From assembly GCA_001464795.1 (NCBI GenBank), contig LNEB01000003.1, forward strand, positions 186,001-250,000: a DNA stretch of 64,000 nt. The letters run 5' to 3'. The position numbers and the translations under genes are program-made. Positions 25,651-34,573 of the stretch are shown here, in pieces. The DNA is from Bdellovibrionales bacterium Ga0074139 (lineage in GTDB: Bacteria > Bdellovibrionota > Bdellovibrionia > Bdellovibrionales > Bdellovibrionaceae). The stretch's first letter is position 1; every line of letters starts with the position of its first letter. The notes below the pieces were generated by a model that was not told the DNA's origin, ran no database searches, and worked only from the letters and a program-made list of their open reading frames with translations.

Positions 25651-28095
25651 ATGAGCAACATGGAAAATATTTATCAAGATTCTGAACTGATCCAGGCGAC
25701 CACAGCCAATTTGGGTCAAAACGTCATGCGCGTTAAAAAAAGAGACGGAAGCCTTGAGCCCGTGGACGTCACAAAAATCGTAGAACGTGTGACTCACCTT
25801 TGCCAGGATTTACGCTCTGTGGATCCTTTGCGTGTGGCCACAAAAGCCATCAGTGGTCTTTATGACGGTGCCACAACCAAAGAACTTGATAATCTTTGCA
25901 TTCAAACAGCTTCACTTTTAATTGGTGAAGAGCCCGAGTACTCCAAACTCGCCGCTCGTTTGTTATCCACTTATATTGATGAAGAAGTAAGATCACAAAA
26001 AATCCAAAGTTTTGCAGAAAGTGTAAACGTGGGTTTCAAAAACGGAATTCTAAGCCAAGAACTTTTTATGTTCGTGCAAACTCATAAAGCAGCCCTTTGT
26101 GCAGCGATCGAGCCCTACAGAACCGACCGCTTTGAGTACTTTGGACTCAGAACAGTTTATGATCGCTACTTATTAAAAAATCCCACGTCTCGTCAGGTGT
26201 TTGAAACGCCTCAGTATTTTTTCATGCGTGTGGCCTGTGGTCTTGCCACTCACGTGGATGAGGCCATCGAATTTTATCGATTGATTTCATCCCACGATTA
26301 TATGGCGTCCACTCCTACACTGTTCAACTCAGGAACTTTGCGTCCTCAGATGAGCTCTTGCTACTTACTTGATTCTCCCATTGATGATTTAAAAGCCATT
26401 TACGATAAATACACAGACATCGCACTGCTCTCAAAATTTGCAGGCGGAATTGGTGTGGCTTACTCACGGGTCAGATCTCGTGGATCTTTAATCAAAGGCA
26501 CCAATGGACATTCCAATGGAATCATCCCTTGGCTCAAAACCATGGACTCATCTGTTTCGGCCGTGAACCAAGGTGGAAAACGTAAGGGTGCTGCTTGCGT
26601 ATACCTCGAGTCTTGGCACGCGGATATCGAAGAATTTCTAGAGCTCCGTGAAAACACAGGTGATGAAGCTAAACGCACTCACAACATTAATATCGCAAAC
26701 TGGGTGCCTGACCTTTTCATGAAGCGCGTGGAAACCGATCAAATGTGGTCTTTATTTGATCCAAGAACAACACCGCAATTTGTGGATCTCTTCGGTGAAG
26801 ACTTTGAAAAAGCCTACGTGGAAGCAGAAAGCAAAAAACAATTTGTAAAACAAATGCCCGCCCGCGAACTTTATTCTCGAATGATGAAGTGCCTCGCACA
26901 AACTGGTAACGGTTGGATGACATTTAAAGATGCATCGAATGTGAAATCAAACCAAACTGGTAAACCTGAAAACGTGATTCACCTCTCCAATTTGTGCACA
27001 GAAATCTTAGAAGTCACAAACGAGAAAGAAACAGCCGTTTGTAATTTAGGTTCTGTGAACCTCGGCCGACACATCACCAATGGTGATTTCGATTTTGATA
27101 AGCTCGCACGAACTGTCAGAACCGCTGTTAAGTATTTAGACCGAGTCATTGATATTAATTTCTACCCTATCGGTTCCGCTGAAGCTTCCAACAATAAATG
27201 GCGTCCTGTTGGCTTAGGTTTGATGGGTCTACAAGATGCTTTCTTTCAAATGAAGCTGGCTTTTGATGATCCCAAAGCTCGCGAGCTTTCCATGAAAATT
27301 CAAGAAGAGATTTACTACAATGCTCTTTTAACAAGTGTGGAACTGGCTGAGAAAAATGGTCCCCATGCCAATTTCGCTGACACCCGAGCCGCACAGGGTC
27401 AGTTGCAATTTGATTTCTGGGGTGTGACACCCACAGACACAAAACGTTGGGACGCATTGCGAGCACGAATTAAAAAGTCAGGCCTTAGAAACTCACTATT
27501 GATTGCCATTGCACCGACGGCCACTATTGCTAGTATCGTGGGCTGCTACGAAGCCACAGAGCCTCAGATCAGTAATCTTTTTAAACGTGAAACTTTAAGT
27601 GGTGAGTTCTTACAAGTGAATAAATATCTTGTGAATGAACTGAAAAGTTTAGGTCTTTGGAATGATCAGTTGAAAAACGAGATCAAAATTTCTGAAGGAT
27701 CCATCCAGCATTTGCCGCAAATTCCTCAATCTCTAAAAGATATTTTTAGAACGGTTTGGGAAGTTCCGATGAAGAGCCTGATCGAAATGGGCGCTGACCG
27801 CGGTGCCTTTATCGACCAATCACAAAGTCTTAACTTGTTTATGGAAGCACCTACGATTGGTAAACTTTCAAGCATGTATATGTATGCTTGGAAAAAAGGT
27901 CTGAAGACGACTTATTACCTTCGCAGTCGCCCTGCCACATCCATTGCTAAGACCACTGTGACCAAAGTGAATCAAAGTACCAACACACCACCCACAACAA
28001 TAACCACAACAACTGCAGCTGCGAAAACTTACACGGATACGGAAGTGATCGCTTGCAGTATCGAAAACCCAGAAGCTTGCGAAGCTTGTCAATAA
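25651..28095 (+). CDS. nrdA: Class Ia ribonucleotide reductase, alpha subunit
   Basis: An 814-residue NrdA reducing ribonucleoside diphosphates to deoxy forms. An N-terminal ATP-cone ('RVKKRDGSLEPVDVTKI') is present, so dATP inhibition is expected. Active-site parts: 'MSSCYLLDS' and 'AVCNLGSVNL' (redox Cys pair), 'NLCTEILE' (Asn, thiyl Cys, Glu), and 'TTYYLRSRPA' (radical-transfer Tyr pair). A Thr-rich flexible linker leads to the C-terminal 'CEACQ' pair that is re-reduced by thioredoxin or glutaredoxin. nrdB follows after 16 bases with its own AGGAGG. Confidence 0.97.
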   Translation: MSNMENIYQDSELIQATTANLGQNVMRVKKRDGSLEPVDVTKIVERVTHLCQDLRSVDPLRVATKAISGLYDGATTKELDNLCIQTASLLIGEEPEYSKLAARLLSTYIDEEVRSQKIQSFAESVNVGFKNGILSQELFMFVQTHKAALCAAIEPYRTDRFEYFGLRTVYDRYLLKNPTSRQVFETPQYFFMRVACGLATHVDEAIEFYRLISSHDYMASTPTLFNSGTLRPQMSSCYLLDSPIDDLKAIYDKYTDIALLSKFAGGIGVAYSRVRSRGSLIKGTNGHSNGIIPWLKTMDSSVSAVNQGGKRKGAACVYLESWHADIEEFLELRENTGDEAKRTHNINIANWVPDLFMKRVETDQMWSLFDPRTTPQFVDLFGEDFEKAYVEAESKKQFVKQMPARELYSRMMKCLAQTGNGWMTFKDASNVKSNQTGKPENVIHLSNLCTEILEVTNEKETAVCNLGSVNLGRHITNGDFDFDKLARTVRTAVKYLDRVIDINFYPIGSAEASNNKWRPVGLGLMGLQDAFFQMKLAFDDPKARELSMKIQEEIYYNALLTSVELAEKNGPHANFADTRAAQGQLQFDFWGVTPTDTKRWDALRARIKKSGLRNSLLIAIAPTATIASIVGCYEATEPQISNLFKRETLSGEFLQVNKYLVNELKSLGLWNDQLKNEIKISEGSIQHLPQIPQSLKDIFRTVWEVPMKSLIEMGADRGAFIDQSQSLNLFMEAPTIGKLSSMYMYAWKKGLKTTYYLRSRPATSIAKTTVTKVNQSTNTPPTTITTTTAAAKTYTDTEVIACSIENPEACEACQ

Positions 28096-28111
28096 TTAGG
28101 AGGACACACAT

Positions 28112-29110
28112 ATGATACTCGATCCTGGATTCAACCTGACTTTAAGACCTATGAAGTACCCGCTTTTTTACGAAATGTTTAAAAACGGAATTAAAAACAC
28201 ATGGACTGTGGAAGAAGTGGATTTTTCAACAGATCTTGTCGACCTTCACCAAAAATTAAGCCCCAGCGAAAGACATTTGATCGGAAGACTTGTGGCTTTC
28301 TTTGCCACTGGCGACTCCATCGTCGGCAATAACTTGGTGATTAACCTTTATCAGCATGTGAACTCTCCGGAAGCTAGACTTTATTTAAGTCGTCAGCTTT
28401 TCGAAGAGGCCTTGCATGTTCAGTTTTATCTAACCCTTTTAGATAACTACATTCCAAACCCTGACGAGCGCGAAAAAGCATTTTCTGCCATCGAAAACAT
28501 TCCTTCGATCCAAAGAAAAGCCCAATTCTGTTTCAAGTGGATGGATTCGATCAACGAGCTACAAAAACTGAACACCATCGAAGATCGCAGAAAATTCATG
28601 CTCAATATGGCGTGCTTTGCGACTTGTATCGAAGGTCTCTTCTTCTTTGCTGCTTTTGCTTACGTTTACTTCTTACGTTCAAAAGGCCTTCTATCAGGCT
28701 TAGCAGCTGGAACTAATTGGGTTTTCCGTGATGAAAGTATGCACATTGCATTTGCAACAGAAGTGATCAAAACAGCTCGTCAAGAAGAGCCTGCTTTGTG
28801 GAACGAGCAAATGAACGAGATGATGTATCAAATGCTAGAAGATGCGATCGATTGTGAAATGGCTTTTGCTGAAGACATTCTTAAGATGGGTGTGGCAGGG
28901 CTTTCATTAAAAGATATGCGTCAGTATTTAGAATACATCGCAGATATGCGCCTTGAGTCTTTAGGAATTGCATCCAGATACAATGTGAAAAATCCGTTCA
29001 CATTCATGGAACTTCAAGATGCTCAAGAACTCACAAACTTTTTTGAGCGCCGTGTATCGGCTTACCAAAAAGGTGTTTCAGGACAAGTCTCTTTTGATGA
29101 GGCTTTCTAA
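28112..29110 (+). CDS. nrdB: Class Ia ribonucleotide reductase, beta subunit
   Basis: A 332-residue radical-generating subunit. Metal ligands are recognisable: D68 in 'ATGDSIV', E99/H102 in 'EEALHVQFY', Glu in 'CIEGLFFF' and the pair in 'RDESMHIAF'. The radical tyrosine is Y106, four residues after H102 as in E. coli, so it is a Tyr-radical di-iron enzyme. The C-terminal tail 'GQVSFDEAF' would dock on NrdA. It begins after a strong AGGAGG and is followed by an intrinsic terminator. Confidence 0.97.
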   Translation: MILDPGFNLTLRPMKYPLFYEMFKNGIKNTWTVEEVDFSTDLVDLHQKLSPSERHLIGRLVAFFATGDSIVGNNLVINLYQHVNSPEARLYLSRQLFEEALHVQFYLTLLDNYIPNPDEREKAFSAIENIPSIQRKAQFCFKWMDSINELQKLNTIEDRRKFMLNMACFATCIEGLFFFAAFAYVYFLRSKGLLSGLAAGTNWVFRDESMHIAFATEVIKTARQEEPALWNEQMNEMMYQMLEDAIDCEMAFAEDILKMGVAGLSLKDMRQYLEYIADMRLESLGIASRYNVKNPFTFMELQDAQELTNFFERRVSAYQKGVSGQVSFDEAF

Positions 29111-29138
29111 ATTTAAAGTTTCTTTAAGTCGAATCAAG

Positions 29139-29176
29139 CAAAGCTCTGTACCAATGGTACGGAGCTTTGTATTTTT
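29139..29176 (+). terminator. Intrinsic terminator of nrdAB
   Basis: A 14-bp stem with one G-U pair (arms 29139-29152 and 29156-29169, loop AAT) followed by TATTTTT. The 3' arm contains the likely ATG (29154) of the next gene, so terminator and start codon overlap. Confidence 0.85.
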
Positions 29177-29786
29177 AATCATTGTGCTCGCAAGCCTTTT
29201 TGTAGGTCTTGAAATAAATAAAAGCATGTTACCCACTTTTCAATCCGAACAACAGACCGCAGTGATCTATACCGAAAGTGAAGCTCTGGCCATGGGAGTT
29301 CAGGGACTTGTTTTCTCTGATTGGAAATTAGATGTGGTAATCATCGATGAGCCCACCGAATGGGAAATAAAAACCTTGGCTGGCCGAGGCGCTCACTTGA
29401 TTTTAGTGGATTACAAAAGAATGGAAGATCTCAACAAAAAAGGATTACTTGAAAAAGCGAATCTTCGAGTGCCCTTGTTTTCTTATTTAGCCACTGATTT
29501 TAAAAAAGCGGGTTGGGAAAAAGTATTTTTACCTTTGTTTTGGAAATCAGTAACAAATCGATTAAGTGAAGTTGAAATCTGGGGACTCTCTGTACCTCGA
29601 AACACACCGGATCGAAAACTCTCTTGGAAGGCCTTTTATGAAATTGTGGGTCATCCCCTTTTTAAAGCCAAGCTTGCGGGAACAAACTTAGGTTTAACCC
29701 TCGAAGAGTTCGAAGACTCACCCATTCCACAAAATCGAAAACCTGGATTTGTAAGACAAAAATCTACGGTCGATACAAATAAGTAG
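29154..29786 (+). CDS. Membrane-anchored or exported protein, unknown
   Basis: A 210-residue protein with one N-terminal hydrophobic segment ('FVFLIIVLASLFVGL'), then a soluble alpha/beta region. The stretch 'LILVDYKRMEDLNKKGLLEKANL' faintly recalls polyamine-type periplasmic binding proteins, but the protein is far too short for one; a remnant or a distinct family is equally possible. I choose ATG 29154; an in-frame ATG at 29097 would overlap nrdB by 14 bases. The start lies in the nrdAB terminator hairpin, so expression probably depends on read-through or an unseen promoter. The 3' end overlaps the converging lipoprotein by 23 bases. Confidence 0.6.
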   Translation: MVRSFVFLIIVLASLFVGLEINKSMLPTFQSEQQTAVIYTESEALAMGVQGLVFSDWKLDVVIIDEPTEWEIKTLAGRGAHLILVDYKRMEDLNKKGLLEKANLRVPLFSYLATDFKKAGWEKVFLPLFWKSVTNRLSEVEIWGLSVPRNTPDRKLSWKAFYEIVGHPLFKAKLAGTNLGLTLEEFEDSPIPQNRKPGFVRQKSTVDTNK

Positions 29787-30249
29787 CCGCCACCGTTTTA
29801 AAGGGTGGACGGATAATTTGCCCAAGATCATTGATCACTTCAAAGGTCAGGCTCACAGTGTAAGCACCTGCCGGCTGACCCGTTAAAGAAATGGGAACGT
29901 AAAACCGACCTTCCACACACCTGGGAACAAAGCTAGCTGGCAAAACAGCAGCAGAACTAATCACGGCCCCACTAGGAGCTGTAACAGTTAATGCAAATTG
30001 ATTTTGTGGAAAAAGTGATGCGTAACACTCACCGCTGACTTCCGCTAAAGAATTTCCGGCGGGCATGGCCACACTGATCGGTGTTGATAAAATCACTCTG
30101 GTTTCAGTGGCATCAGCCACGCCTTGGGCGCAGCTACTTTCAGGACAACTCGAAGGGCTCACATTATCATTAAGTAAACTTCCGGTGCTTGTGGGAGTAC
30201 AGGCAGATAAAAAAGCAAAAAGACTTAAAAAAATAAGCTTTAAAAACAT
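29764..30249 (-). CDS. Small lipoprotein, unknown
   Basis: A 161-residue lipoprotein with lipobox 'LSAC' at Cys17, an early 'CPESSC' and two further cysteines ('GECYA', 'PRCVEG') that may form disulfides. The rest looks like a beta-rich Ig-like domain ('GAYTVSLTFEVIND'). No family recognised. It has a GGGGGAG ribosome binding site; upstream are an ACCGATAC box and a palindrome almost identical to the one before the fibre gene at 820, suggesting shared control. Confidence 0.7.
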   Translation of the reverse strand: MFLKLIFLSLFAFLSACTPTSTGSLLNDNVSPSSCPESSCAQGVADATETRVILSTPISVAMPAGNSLAEVSGECYASLFPQNQFALTVTAPSGAVISSAAVLPASFVPRCVEGRFYVPISLTGQPAGAYTVSLTFEVINDLGQIIRPPFKTVAATYLYRP

Positions 30250-30267
30250 GAACTCCCCCTATGATTA

Positions 30268-30275
30268 GTATCGGT
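30268..30275 (-). promoter_or_regulatory. Sigma-28-like box (ACCGATAC)
   Basis: On the minus strand, 18 bases before the ATG at 30249; two mismatches to GCCGATAA. It is weaker than the boxes at 829, 9464 and 42337, and supported mainly by the nearby shared palindrome. Confidence 0.3.
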
Positions 30276-30309
30276 CATTTGCTTCTAGGGATCAAATTTC
30301 AGTGATTGC

Positions 30310-30328
30310 TTGTTTCAAATTGATACAA
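30310..30328. repeat. Imperfect palindrome TTGTTTCAA-A-TTGATACAA
   Basis: Same arm sequence and one-base centre as the perfect palindrome at 883-905; only one arm base differs. It sits between the scpB stop and the lipoprotein start, ~60 bases upstream of the latter. Confidence 0.55.
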
Positions 30329-30332
30329 AAAA

Positions 30333-31436
30333 TTAAGCTTGAGCTTCAGGCTCGGGCTCTGGTGTGAATTCAGTGACCACAACTTCTTCCACCACGGTCA
30401 CTTCCGTATCATCAGCCTGTGCGACAACCACAGGTACCGCCATTTCCGCATCATACTTGGCAAGCCAGCGAATGTCTTTTTTATCCACTGTTTCACCAAC
30501 ACTTAATGCTTCGCGAATATTTTGCGCTTTCGCACGGTTTTCTTCAGCTTTAATACGAAGCTTTTCTTCTTCAAAGAAAGCAGTCGTTGTGTCCACGTTC
30601 GATAAAGCATTTTGGATTCTTTCGAGATCTTCTTCGGCTTCCGAGTAAGTAGAAGAAATCACTTGAGCCATGCCGTCTGTGATATCAGCCAAAGTTTCTT
30701 TCTTGGTTTCTTCTTCAGACCCGATGCCTTCTGGTAGAAGCTCATCAATTTGAGAAAGCGTGGGAAGTTCTTTTAAATTTCTAAGACCAAAAATTTCTAA
30801 GAATTTTTTTGTCGAAGAATACAGCATGGGGCGTCCAGGCAATTCACTTTTGCCTTCAAAGGTCACAAGTCCCTTTTCCATAAGTGCCCTTAACAAATGC
30901 CCTGATTCCACGCCGCGAATTTCATCAATTTCAGCTTTGATCACAGGTTGTTTGTAAGCGACGATCGAGAGAACTTCTAAAGCAGGGCCAGAAAGCCTGA
31001 ATGACCGGCCTTTTAATAATCTTCTTAAAAAACTCATGTTATCAACTTTGGTGCGAAGCTGGTAACCACCGGATACATCTTCTAATACAACACCCCTACG
31101 AGAGCCTGCGTATTCCACAGCTAATTTATCTAAAGCCCTTTTAAGATGGGTCTTTGTCACATTGGTGCCTTTAAAAAGATCCTTCATTGTTTGAAAGCTG
31201 ACGGGCTTATCGGATGCAAACAAAAGACTTTCTAAAATGCTTTCAATTTGTTCTTCCTCAATAAAAAGAAGCTCTTCGATGTCAGCGGGAGCAAATTGAT
31301 CGAGCTCTGTGCCGTCGATGTCGGCTGATTCCGTTAGACCTTCGGTTTCCTCTAAGGTTTGAACGGCTTCTTCGGATTCTTCAGAGAATAAAGAAACTTC
31401 AAGTTCATCAATTTGATTTTCATCTTGTTCAGACAT
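30333..31436 (-). CDS. scpB: Segregation and condensation protein B
   Basis: A 367-residue ScpB, partner of ScpA and SMC in chromosome condensation. The core winged-helix pair lies at ~55-240 ('ESLLFASDKPVSF', 'GPALEVLSIVAYKQPVIKAEID', 'GLVTFEGKSELPGRPMLY'). Typical ScpB is ~180-200 residues; this one has an acidic N-terminal ~50 residues and a ~120-residue C-terminal extension with a charged helical part and an acidic Val/Pro/Glu tail. The start overlaps the scpA stop by 8 bases. Confidence 0.93.
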   Translation of the reverse strand: MSEQDENQIDELEVSLFSEESEEAVQTLEETEGLTESADIDGTELDQFAPADIEELLFIEEEQIESILESLLFASDKPVSFQTMKDLFKGTNVTKTHLKRALDKLAVEYAGSRRGVVLEDVSGGYQLRTKVDNMSFLRRLLKGRSFRLSGPALEVLSIVAYKQPVIKAEIDEIRGVESGHLLRALMEKGLVTFEGKSELPGRPMLYSSTKKFLEIFGLRNLKELPTLSQIDELLPEGIGSEEETKKETLADITDGMAQVISSTYSEAEEDLERIQNALSNVDTTTAFFEEEKLRIKAEENRAKAQNIREALSVGETVDKKDIRWLAKYDAEMAVPVVVAQADDTEVTVVEEVVVTEFTPEPEPEAQA

Positions 31437-32412
31437 GAGGCTCTTCTCCTGGAGTTTCGGTTAAGGCATTTTCAGCATTCATAATTTCTTCGTCGCTAGC
31501 CATTTCGCTGGATGAAAATAAAGATTCTTCTTCATCACTGTCAGCGAAATCACCGTCTTTTAAAATAAATTCGTCTTCCGATTGTTGCTCTTGCTGTTGT
31601 TGCTGAGAGCTGGATTTTGCAAACAACAGATTGGCCGCTTCGTCACCATTACCGATTTGGTTGTACTCTTCTACCCGAGACACCACATCGGTTTCGATGG
31701 GCTTAATGGTTTCCACCCAAATATCTTGATAATTTTCTGACTGGTAAAGGTTTGCAAAACCCAATTTGCCAAGTTCAAGCAAGGATAAAAAAGTGATCAA
31801 AGTTTGTTTGGTTTTATCTTGAGCCCTAGATAACAAAGAAAAAAAGCTGACCCTTTGGCCAATGATTAAAAACTCTTTCAGTTCTAAAATCCGGCTTGCG
31901 ATACTTTGAGTCTTAGCTGTGACCTCGTGGACTTTTTTCTTAGCGGCCCGCAAAACTTTTCTATACATGGCAATCAAACTAAAAAGGCCATTGTCTTCGA
32001 TAATGATTTCTTCTTCGCGCTCGCCGAAGGATTCCCGGGTTCCACGAGTCCAAATATCACGGCCTAACCAAGGACGGGATTCCAATGCTTTAGCGGCCTC
32101 TTTGTATTTTTCGTATTCTAAAAGTCTTTGTACCAGTTCTTTTCTTGGATCTTCCGTTTCAACAATTTCGCCAGCTTCATTGTAAGTCGGAAGCAAAAGT
32201 CTTGATTTAATTTGCAAAAGTGTGGACGCCATGGCGATGAATTCACCCGCCACTTCCAGGTCTAATTCCTTCATCAACTGAATGTATTCTAAATACTGAG
32301 CTGTGATTTTATGGATTTCAATATCCATAATATCCATTTCTTCCTTACGAATCAGATAAAGAAGTAAATCAAGTGGGCCTTCAAATTGAGAGAGCTGAAT
32401 GTGATAACTCAT
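31429..32412 (-). CDS. scpA: Segregation and condensation protein A
   Basis: A 327-residue kleisin: N-terminal 'FEGPLDLLLYLIRKEEMDIMDI', then 'TAQYLEYI' and 'AMASTLLQIKSRLLLP', the SMC-binding region. The C-terminal winged helix is followed by a Gln-run and a long acidic tail ('QQQQQEQQ', 'DSDEEESLFSSSE'), unusual for ScpA and matching the acidic extension on ScpB. It is the first gene of scpA-scpB, divergent from trpS. Confidence 0.93.
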   Translation of the reverse strand: MSYHIQLSQFEGPLDLLLYLIRKEEMDIMDIEIHKITAQYLEYIQLMKELDLEVAGEFIAMASTLLQIKSRLLLPTYNEAGEIVETEDPRKELVQRLLEYEKYKEAAKALESRPWLGRDIWTRGTRESFGEREEEIIIEDNGLFSLIAMYRKVLRAAKKKVHEVTAKTQSIASRILELKEFLIIGQRVSFFSLLSRAQDKTKQTLITFLSLLELGKLGFANLYQSENYQDIWVETIKPIETDVVSRVEEYNQIGNGDEAANLLFAKSSSQQQQQEQQSEDEFILKDGDFADSDEEESLFSSSEMASDEEIMNAENALTETPGEEPHV

Positions 32413-32496
32413 ACTTTTACAATTTCACCTAACCCACAGAAGTTTCAAGGTATTTTCCTCGTGCCTAATGCAAAAAGTCATGCCATATTATTGATC

Positions 32497-33492
32497 ATGA
32501 AAAAAACAATTCTCAGCGGAAGCACCGTTACCGGCGACCTTACTTTAGGTAATTATATTGGCGCGATCCATAACTGGAAGCAAATGCAAAATGACTATGA
32601 TTGCTTGTATTTTCTAGCGGATCTGCATGCTTTAACAGTGACCCAAGATCCAAAGATTTTGAAAAATAGAATTTATAGTTTTTTTGCTCAATATTTAGCC
32701 TTAGGCTTGGATCCTCAGCAAAATACGATCTTTGTTCAATCCCAAATTCATGAACATGCCGAGCTCAACTGGATTCTGACCTGTTTGACACCTATGGGAT
32801 ATTTAAACCGTATGACGCAGTTTAAAGAAAAATCAGAAAAAAATGTGAAAAACATCAACGCAGGTCTTTACACCTATCCAGTACTGATGGCGGCTGACAT
32901 CCTGCTTTATCAAGCGGACCTCGTTCCCGTGGGCGAAGATCAACGTCAACACCTTGAGCTGGCCCGGGACATCGTGGGCTTTTTTGATAGGGCCCATGCA
33001 CCAGGGGTTTTAAAAATGCCAGAAGCTTTTATTCCAAAATCGGGCGCAAGGATCATGTCTTTGCAAGATCCAACAAAGAAAATGTCCAAGTCCGATGACA
33101 ATGAAAAAAACTTTGTCTCGATTATTGATGATCCCAAAAAGATCGAGAAAAAAATTAAATCAGCGGCGACGGATTCCGACACTGTGATCAAGTATAACCT
33201 GGAAAACAAACCAGGGCTTTCCAATTTGCTCACGATCTATTCAGTTTTAAGCGGAAAAACTGTGGCTCAAATTGAAGCTGACTATGCAGGCAAAATGTAC
33301 GGACACTTGAAAGTAGATTTGGCGGCGCTCGTCGTTGAAACTTTAGCCCCCGTTCAACTGAAGTATCATGATTTAATGAAAAACCAAGATCACTTAGAAA
33401 TGCTCATGAAACAAGGGGCTGAAAAAGCCAAAGTTCGCGCTGCTAAAACTTTAAAATCCGTTTATGATGCTGTCGGCTTGGTGAGGGTTTAA
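32497..33492 (+). CDS. trpS: Tryptophanyl-tRNA synthetase
   Basis: A 331-residue class I synthetase. The HIGH-equivalent region is 'TGDLTLGNYIGA' and the KMSKS loop is intact ('KKMSKSDDNEKN'). Start at ATG 32497 ('MKKTILSG'): the longer frame from 32386 would overlap scpA and adds residues not found in TrpRS. The Thr in 'TVTGDLTLG' replaces the usual Pro-Ser-Gly context but keeps the Gly. Confidence 0.95.
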   Translation: MKKTILSGSTVTGDLTLGNYIGAIHNWKQMQNDYDCLYFLADLHALTVTQDPKILKNRIYSFFAQYLALGLDPQQNTIFVQSQIHEHAELNWILTCLTPMGYLNRMTQFKEKSEKNVKNINAGLYTYPVLMAADILLYQADLVPVGEDQRQHLELARDIVGFFDRAHAPGVLKMPEAFIPKSGARIMSLQDPTKKMSKSDDNEKNFVSIIDDPKKIEKKIKSAATDSDTVIKYNLENKPGLSNLLTIYSVLSGKTVAQIEADYAGKMYGHLKVDLAALVVETLAPVQLKYHDLMKNQDHLEMLMKQGAEKAKVRAAKTLKSVYDAVGLVRV

Positions 33493-33495
33493 AAA

Positions 33496-34065
33496 CTACT
33501 CTCTGCTGCGTTTCATATTTTTGATTCGCTGACACAAAACGGAAAGTTTATATTCCAAAGTGCCAACCAAATCAGCACACTCCAATTGCTCCTTTGGAGT
33601 TCCTGGTTTCTTCCAGCATTGAGCCAAATCATCATTTAAAAAACGCCCTGAATAAAAATAGTCCTCTGTTTCAAGTTGTGCGGCTCTGAAATACTCGTGA
33701 GCGGCAAGAACAAGTTTTTGCTTGCAGCTCATCTCGTCCCATTTAGTCGGTACAAACAATATGACATTTTGCAATTGATCATAATGGGCGTCCTGGCAGT
33801 ACTCATGATTATAAACAGGCTCTTTATAACAAAGATGAGGAACTGGTATCACTTTTGTATTTGCAATTTTTTGATTAATTTCAGCGAGTGACAGCTTTGG
33901 ATCGCCTTGAGTTAGCAATTCAATGGCCGAGCGGCCGACCGTTGCAAATTCAGCAGAAAGAACGATGCCTCCACCGCTGTCATTGCCTCGAAAGGTTCTA
34001 GCATTGGCTAAACTTGCTAAAAATAATAATGATAAAATAAGCTGTACCCTTGCACTATTTTTCAT
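33496..34065 (-). CDS. Secreted HEYxR-motif protein B
   Basis: A 189-residue exported protein. Start at 34065 because GGAG lies 6 bases before it; the longer frame lacks a site. The signal peptide ends near 'LANA', then 'RTFRGNDSGGG', shared exactly with the upstream gene. A conserved core 'KLVLAAHEYFRAAQLE' (H123-E124...R127) resembles a metallopeptidase HExxH helix with Arg as last residue; three cysteines align with its paralogue. Family unknown. It overlaps that paralogue by 11 bases and is the last gene of a TIGR02147-HEYxR-HEYxR unit. Confidence 0.75.
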   Translation of the reverse strand: MKNSARVQLILSLLFLASLANARTFRGNDSGGGIVLSAEFATVGRSAIELLTQGDPKLSLAEINQKIANTKVIPVPHLCYKEPVYNHEYCQDAHYDQLQNVILFVPTKWDEMSCKQKLVLAAHEYFRAAQLETEDYFYSGRFLNDDLAQCWKKPGTPKEQLECADLVGTLEYKLSVLCQRIKNMKRSRE

Positions 34066-34552
34066 TTCTAGCTCCTTGTTCATTACAAATGGCAACAAGC
34101 TCCATTTTTGATCTTTCGCTTATTCCATGACCTAAAAAAAGACTGGAATTGATGTAGTTGGCGTCCTCTAAACCTGCCACTCTAAGGTACTCGTGAGAGG
34201 CTATAACAAACTTATCTACGCAAGACTTTTGGCTCCATCTTTTTCGATCAAAAATTATTTTTTGACCATCTGAATTAAAGTAAGCATCCAAGCAATTAAT
34301 CTCACCCGAATTGTGATCGGTAAAACAAATTTGATTCACATCAAAAACTTCAACCTGATTAAGAATGGATTCAACATTTGAAATTCCTAAGTTGGGTCGA
34401 TCAAACATAAGAATCTGTAAAGCATATCTTCCGATGGAAACAAACTCTGCAGATAAACTGGATCCCCCACCGCTGTCATTACCGCGAAATGTTCTTGCAT
34501 GACTCATTTGTGCCAAGATCATTATAGTTAAAAGTATCGATTTCATATTCAC
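34055..34552 (-). CDS. Secreted HEYxR-motif protein A
   Basis: A 165-residue exported protein: signal peptide to ~19 ('AQMSHA'), then 'RTFRGNDSGGG', Cys pair 'ICFTDH..GEINCLDA', 'KSCVDKFVIASHEYLRVAGLED' with H120-E121-Y-L-R124. The HE pair after a hydrophobic helix suggests a zinc-peptidase relative, but no third ligand is evident, so enzymatic activity is unproven. It starts 21 bases after the TIGR02147 gene and overlaps protein B. Confidence 0.75.
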   Translation of the reverse strand: MNMKSILLTIMILAQMSHARTFRGNDSGGGSSLSAEFVSIGRYALQILMFDRPNLGISNVESILNQVEVFDVNQICFTDHNSGEINCLDAYFNSDGQKIIFDRKRWSQKSCVDKFVIASHEYLRVAGLEDANYINSSLFLGHGISERSKMELVAICNEQGARNEK

Positions 34553-34573
34553 CTCTTTTTTTGTATTTAAAAT

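Noticed and set aside
29154-29786. Truncated polyamine-binding protein (PotD remnant)
   Set aside because: Similarity rests on one short stretch and the length is about half; not enough to assign a family or call a pseudogene.
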